Origin: Microvirga aerilata
GTDB taxonomy: Bacteria; Pseudomonadota; Alphaproteobacteria; Rhizobiales; Beijerinckiaceae
Assembly (NCBI RefSeq): GCF_016743775.1
Contig: NZ_JAEQMY010000038.1
Location: 1 to 49,081, forward strand
Direction of reading: 5' to 3'
Length of the DNA stretch: 49,081 bases
Made by a program: the position numbers and the translations under genes. Below, one piece after another: positions 46,639 through 49,081 of the stretch. How positions within the stretch are numbered: the first letter of the stretch is position 1; every line of letters starts with the position of its first letter. Below the pieces are notes generated by a model. That model was not told the origin of the DNA. It was given only the letters and a program-made list of their open reading frames with translations, and searched no databases.

Positions 46639-47814
46639 ATGAAATCCGCACCTCGAATAAATCTGTCAGATCGGTTCAGCCGGGAAAATACAGTGGAAGA
46701 CGAACAGCCTTCGGGATCGACCACGTCTCGACTAGCGGAAGCTGCCGACCTCGGACCTACCGTGGCAAAGGATCTAGTTCCTCAGCTTCCGCGTTGGCGA
46801 GCTGCGAAGGCTAAGATAAGAACAGGCGTGTCTCACATAACTATCGCTTGCATCGGCGATAGTACAACTCGAGGGATCGGAGCAACTTGGGACAATCGAC
46901 AGGCTGAATCTTCATACCCCGCATACCTCGCATCAATGCTAGACCATGCAGGCCTCGCAGCTCGCTTTGAAAACTTCTTCGGAGCTGGGTATGGCGGGAC
47001 CCATCTTCCAAATTTTGACTCCCGAATTTCCTATTCTGGAGACTGGGAGATGTTTGGAGGAACCTCGGTCGGAGGGAACCTTCTCGTATGCCGCGGCGCA
47101 GGGAATGTTACATTCACTGCGGGGCAGGCGTTCAATGCAGCCGATATATACTACATCCAAACTTGGAACGCGGGCGAGCTAAGTATATCATTCAACGACG
47201 GCTCTGAGCGAACGCAGATCAGGCAGCACGGACCTCAATGCATCAAGAAGATTACAATCATCTCCGACTCCCCTCAACAGGCGGTCGTAGTGGAGGGATG
47301 TTCCGAGCCAGCTTATATTCTAGGCATTGACTGTTATGATTTGCGCCGACCGCACCTTAAAGTTTGGAATATGGGGTGGGCTGGTTCAACAACAGAAACT
47401 TGGACGCGGACAGACACTCCCTGGTCATCTCTGAATGCGTTGAGATATTTCGCACCAGATTTCGCGATATTGGATCTCGGCATCAATGATTGGTGCAAAG
47501 ATGTGAATCCCGAAGCCTATAAACAAAACTTAGTAAAAATATCCGAGGTTTTGTTAGAAAAGGGCGACGTCATCCTGAAGTCTCCGCTTCCAACGAAGGC
47601 AGATTTCGTTTCACTCAGCACCCAAGAGAAGTTCGTACGTAAAATGAGAGAAGTTGCCGACGAGTTGAAACTGCCTCTGGTTGATATCTGGTCGAACTGG
47701 GAGAATTACGAACGAATGGTAGACTTAGGCTTCTATCGTGATCCAAAACACGCAACGGCGCTAGGGTACAGCGATGTAGCCGAGATTGTTGCAACAGCCT
47801 TCCGAACTTTCTGA
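46639..47814 (+). CDS. SGNH/GDSL-type hydrolase
   Basis: A 391-residue esterase or acyltransferase. Block I is CIGDSTTRG at residues ~70-79 with the nucleophile Ser, the Gly-x-Asn-Asp block is LDLGINDWCKD at ~278, and the Asp/His pair is DPKHATALGY at ~367. Between blocks I and III there is a beta-rich insertion of roughly 100 residues (VCRGAGNVTFTAGQAFNAAD), like carbohydrate-binding domains inserted in other glycan esterases. There is no clear signal peptide, although the N-terminus is long and polar. Base composition is lower in GC than in the rfb region. Likely role: adding or removing acyl groups on the glycan. The start could also be TTG 46606. Confidence 0.85.
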   Translation: MKSAPRINLSDRFSRENTVEDEQPSGSTTSRLAEAADLGPTVAKDLVPQLPRWRAAKAKIRTGVSHITIACIGDSTTRGIGATWDNRQAESSYPAYLASMLDHAGLAARFENFFGAGYGGTHLPNFDSRISYSGDWEMFGGTSVGGNLLVCRGAGNVTFTAGQAFNAADIYYIQTWNAGELSISFNDGSERTQIRQHGPQCIKKITIISDSPQQAVVVEGCSEPAYILGIDCYDLRRPHLKVWNMGWAGSTTETWTRTDTPWSSLNALRYFAPDFAILDLGINDWCKDVNPEAYKQNLVKISEVLLEKGDVILKSPLPTKADFVSLSTQEKFVRKMREVADELKLPLVDIWSNWENYERMVDLGFYRDPKHATALGYSDVAEIVATAFRTF

Positions 47815-47854
47815 CGCCTGTCCAGACCACAACGATCGAACGGACTTAGAGCAA

Positions 47855-48703
47855 ATGACAAGTAGCTTTATATCTTCCCAGAAAACTCTTGAGCAGCAAG
47901 TAGCCGATCGCGCTGGAATAGCTAAAGCTATAAACGAGCAATGCTGGGCTTTCACTGAAGACCAACTGCCGTCCCTGCGCATGATGAATATCATTGGCAG
48001 CCATGACGTAGCGCATTTCAAGCGCAACATGACACAAGTTTTTAGCGAGTTGTACTGGCGTGGTCTACTCAGCACCAGCAGTAATGTCGTCGACATCGGT
48101 TGCGGCTGCGGGAGATTGGCACTGCCGATATCTCGACTTTTGAAAGAGGGCAGGTATTATGGCGTTGATGTCTGGAGCGAGGGCGTCGACTGGTGCAAGG
48201 CTAAAATTGAGAGTGAATACCAAAACTGCTCATTTTATACAATTAAAGCAGAGAATAACTACTACTTCGAAGAGAGAGCTCCATCGCTCCACAACGATTT
48301 CAAACTAGAATTTTGCCCCACGAATACAGCTGATCTTGCGTTCGCTATCTCTGTGTTTTCTCATCTAACTCGGTCTGACTGTGTCGCATACTTCAAAGAG
48401 GTCTCAAGAGTTCTGAAACCCAAAGGTATTTTATATCTCACGGGGTTTGTCATCGATCGTTTCTTCAAAGATTATCAATCACGTACCGAATCATTCGGAA
48501 GCCTTCGAGAAGAAGAGCCTGGCTGTTTTTATGCGTTCCGCGGGCAGGATTTTTTTGCGGGCTATACCAAGCGCACTTGGAACGCCATGCTGTCTGAGGC
48601 TGGTCTGGAAATCCTGTCTTATGAATTGGGATCTTGGGCCGAAAAACCGGGCGCTAGGCCTTACCAAGATACTTTCGTTATAGGGAAGGCAGCATCGCTG
48701 TAG
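47855..48703 (+). CDS. Class I SAM-dependent methyltransferase
   Basis: A 282-residue methyltransferase. The SAM-binding loop is VVDIGCGCGRLALPISRLL at about residues 80-98, with the acidic motif YYGVDVWSEG after it. ADLAFAISVFSHL is motif IV and VLKPKGILYLTGFV the next core strand. The N-terminal ~70 residues are helical. I chose ATG 47855; the frame is open from 47786, inside the preceding gene. It probably methylates a sugar or lipid of the surface glycan; the acceptor is unknown. Confidence 0.87.
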   Translation: MTSSFISSQKTLEQQVADRAGIAKAINEQCWAFTEDQLPSLRMMNIIGSHDVAHFKRNMTQVFSELYWRGLLSTSSNVVDIGCGCGRLALPISRLLKEGRYYGVDVWSEGVDWCKAKIESEYQNCSFYTIKAENNYYFEERAPSLHNDFKLEFCPTNTADLAFAISVFSHLTRSDCVAYFKEVSRVLKPKGILYLTGFVIDRFFKDYQSRTESFGSLREEEPGCFYAFRGQDFFAGYTKRTWNAMLSEAGLEILSYELGSWAEKPGARPYQDTFVIGKAASL

Positions 48704-49081
48704 CATCCTTCCGGCATAGTTGCCGCGAGGCGGCTCTCGAGGATTGTATGACATCACCGTCATCGAGCGGAGCGTCCCAACCCATGCCGCTTCCAAACAT
48801 TACATCTAGAGGGCGATTGAACGAGATGGCTACTCACCTACTCTGACTCCTTCCCAACGTGTTCCGAGATCTATGCTTAAGCTCGAGGCGAAGGCCATGC
48901 TTACTAGCAGAGCTTTGAGGACTGTCCTACAGGGGTGCAGCCTAATTGATGATGGCTCGTCACCAAACGTAAAGGCTACGAAGGCAAGCAAGAGAACAAA
49001 CATCGTAATTACCCACGCCCTGTTTCGCACTGAGGTTCAGGCGGACACAGTCTGAAGGATTGTCTTGAACGCGTTGGTCTG
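48704..49081. other. Window end, one weak small frame
   Basis: A minus-strand frame from GTG 49030 to 48830 encodes 66 residues with two hydrophobic stretches (WVITMFVLLLAFVAFTFG and ALLVSMAFASSLSI). It lacks a Shine-Dalgarno and a family. Nothing else is recognised here. Confidence 0.3.

Noticed and set aside
1..49081. tRNA, rRNA, riboswitch and phage attachment sites
   Set aside because: None was recognised on either strand.

Overview
The window looks like a cell-surface glycan and secretion island from a high-GC alphaproteobacterium. The rfbC-B-D-A order, PrtD/HlyD type I secretion genes, an Flp/Fap-type pilin, DUF1796, GSCFA and GT61 proteins, and Rhizobiales-like palindromes together suggest Methylobacteriaceae (Methylobacterium or Microvirga-like). 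That placement is inference; there is no rRNA, tRNA or other marker gene in the window.

Layout. 1-466 (-): remains of a broken membrane/coiled-coil gene running off the edge. 1014-2243 (+): a GT4 glycosyltransferase. 2277-8838 (-): a five-gene type I secretion operon, in transcription order an RTX protein, a large protein with a degenerate glycosyltransferase fold, the ABC exporter, the HlyD adaptor and a 95-residue protein with a strong Shine-Dalgarno. 9152-9849 (+): a decayed IS5-type transposase. 9990-18409 (-): GT61, GT2 and GT4 transferases, a 93-residue protein, then rfbC-rfbB-rfbD-rfbA for dTDP-L-rhamnose. 18581-21223 (+): a CatB-like acetyltransferase, a DUF1796 protein and a hexapeptide acyltransferase. 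21277-23572: a palindrome cluster, an orphan Flp pilin flanked by a 55-residue membrane protein and its decayed duplicate, a PilZ protein and a small membrane protein. 23676-28208 (-): a 1282-residue RTX protein and a truncated RTX relative. 28664-48703 (+): a 1465-residue WbsX-GT4-GT2 fusion with an N-terminal repeat module, two pyruvyl-transferase-family proteins, GSCFA, GT61, an IS701-like insertion with one nonsense codon, a twice-frameshifted methyltransferase, a HAD protein next to a COG5610-tail/GT2 fusion, a 73-residue protein made of one copy of the giant's repeat, a second hexapeptide acyltransferase, an SGNH hydrolase and a methyltransferase.

Working model (inference): rhamnose and other sugars are assembled by the GT2, GT4, GT61 and WbsX enzymes. 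The glycan is then decorated with acyl, pyruvyl and methyl groups by the hexapeptide, pyruvyl-transferase, GSCFA/SGNH and methyltransferase proteins. Two RTX proteins leave by type I secretion, at least one through the exporter encoded with it, and could bind calcium and organise this surface material. I saw no Wzx, Wzy or Wzm/Wzt glycan exporter, so glycan export must be encoded elsewhere, or the glycans are attached to protein.

The best candidates for something undescribed are the type I operon with a coupled glycosyltransferase-like partner, and the FD-x-x-x-Y...HY...G-x-x-EGR repeat, which occurs five times in the giant enzyme and once as a stand-alone small protein.
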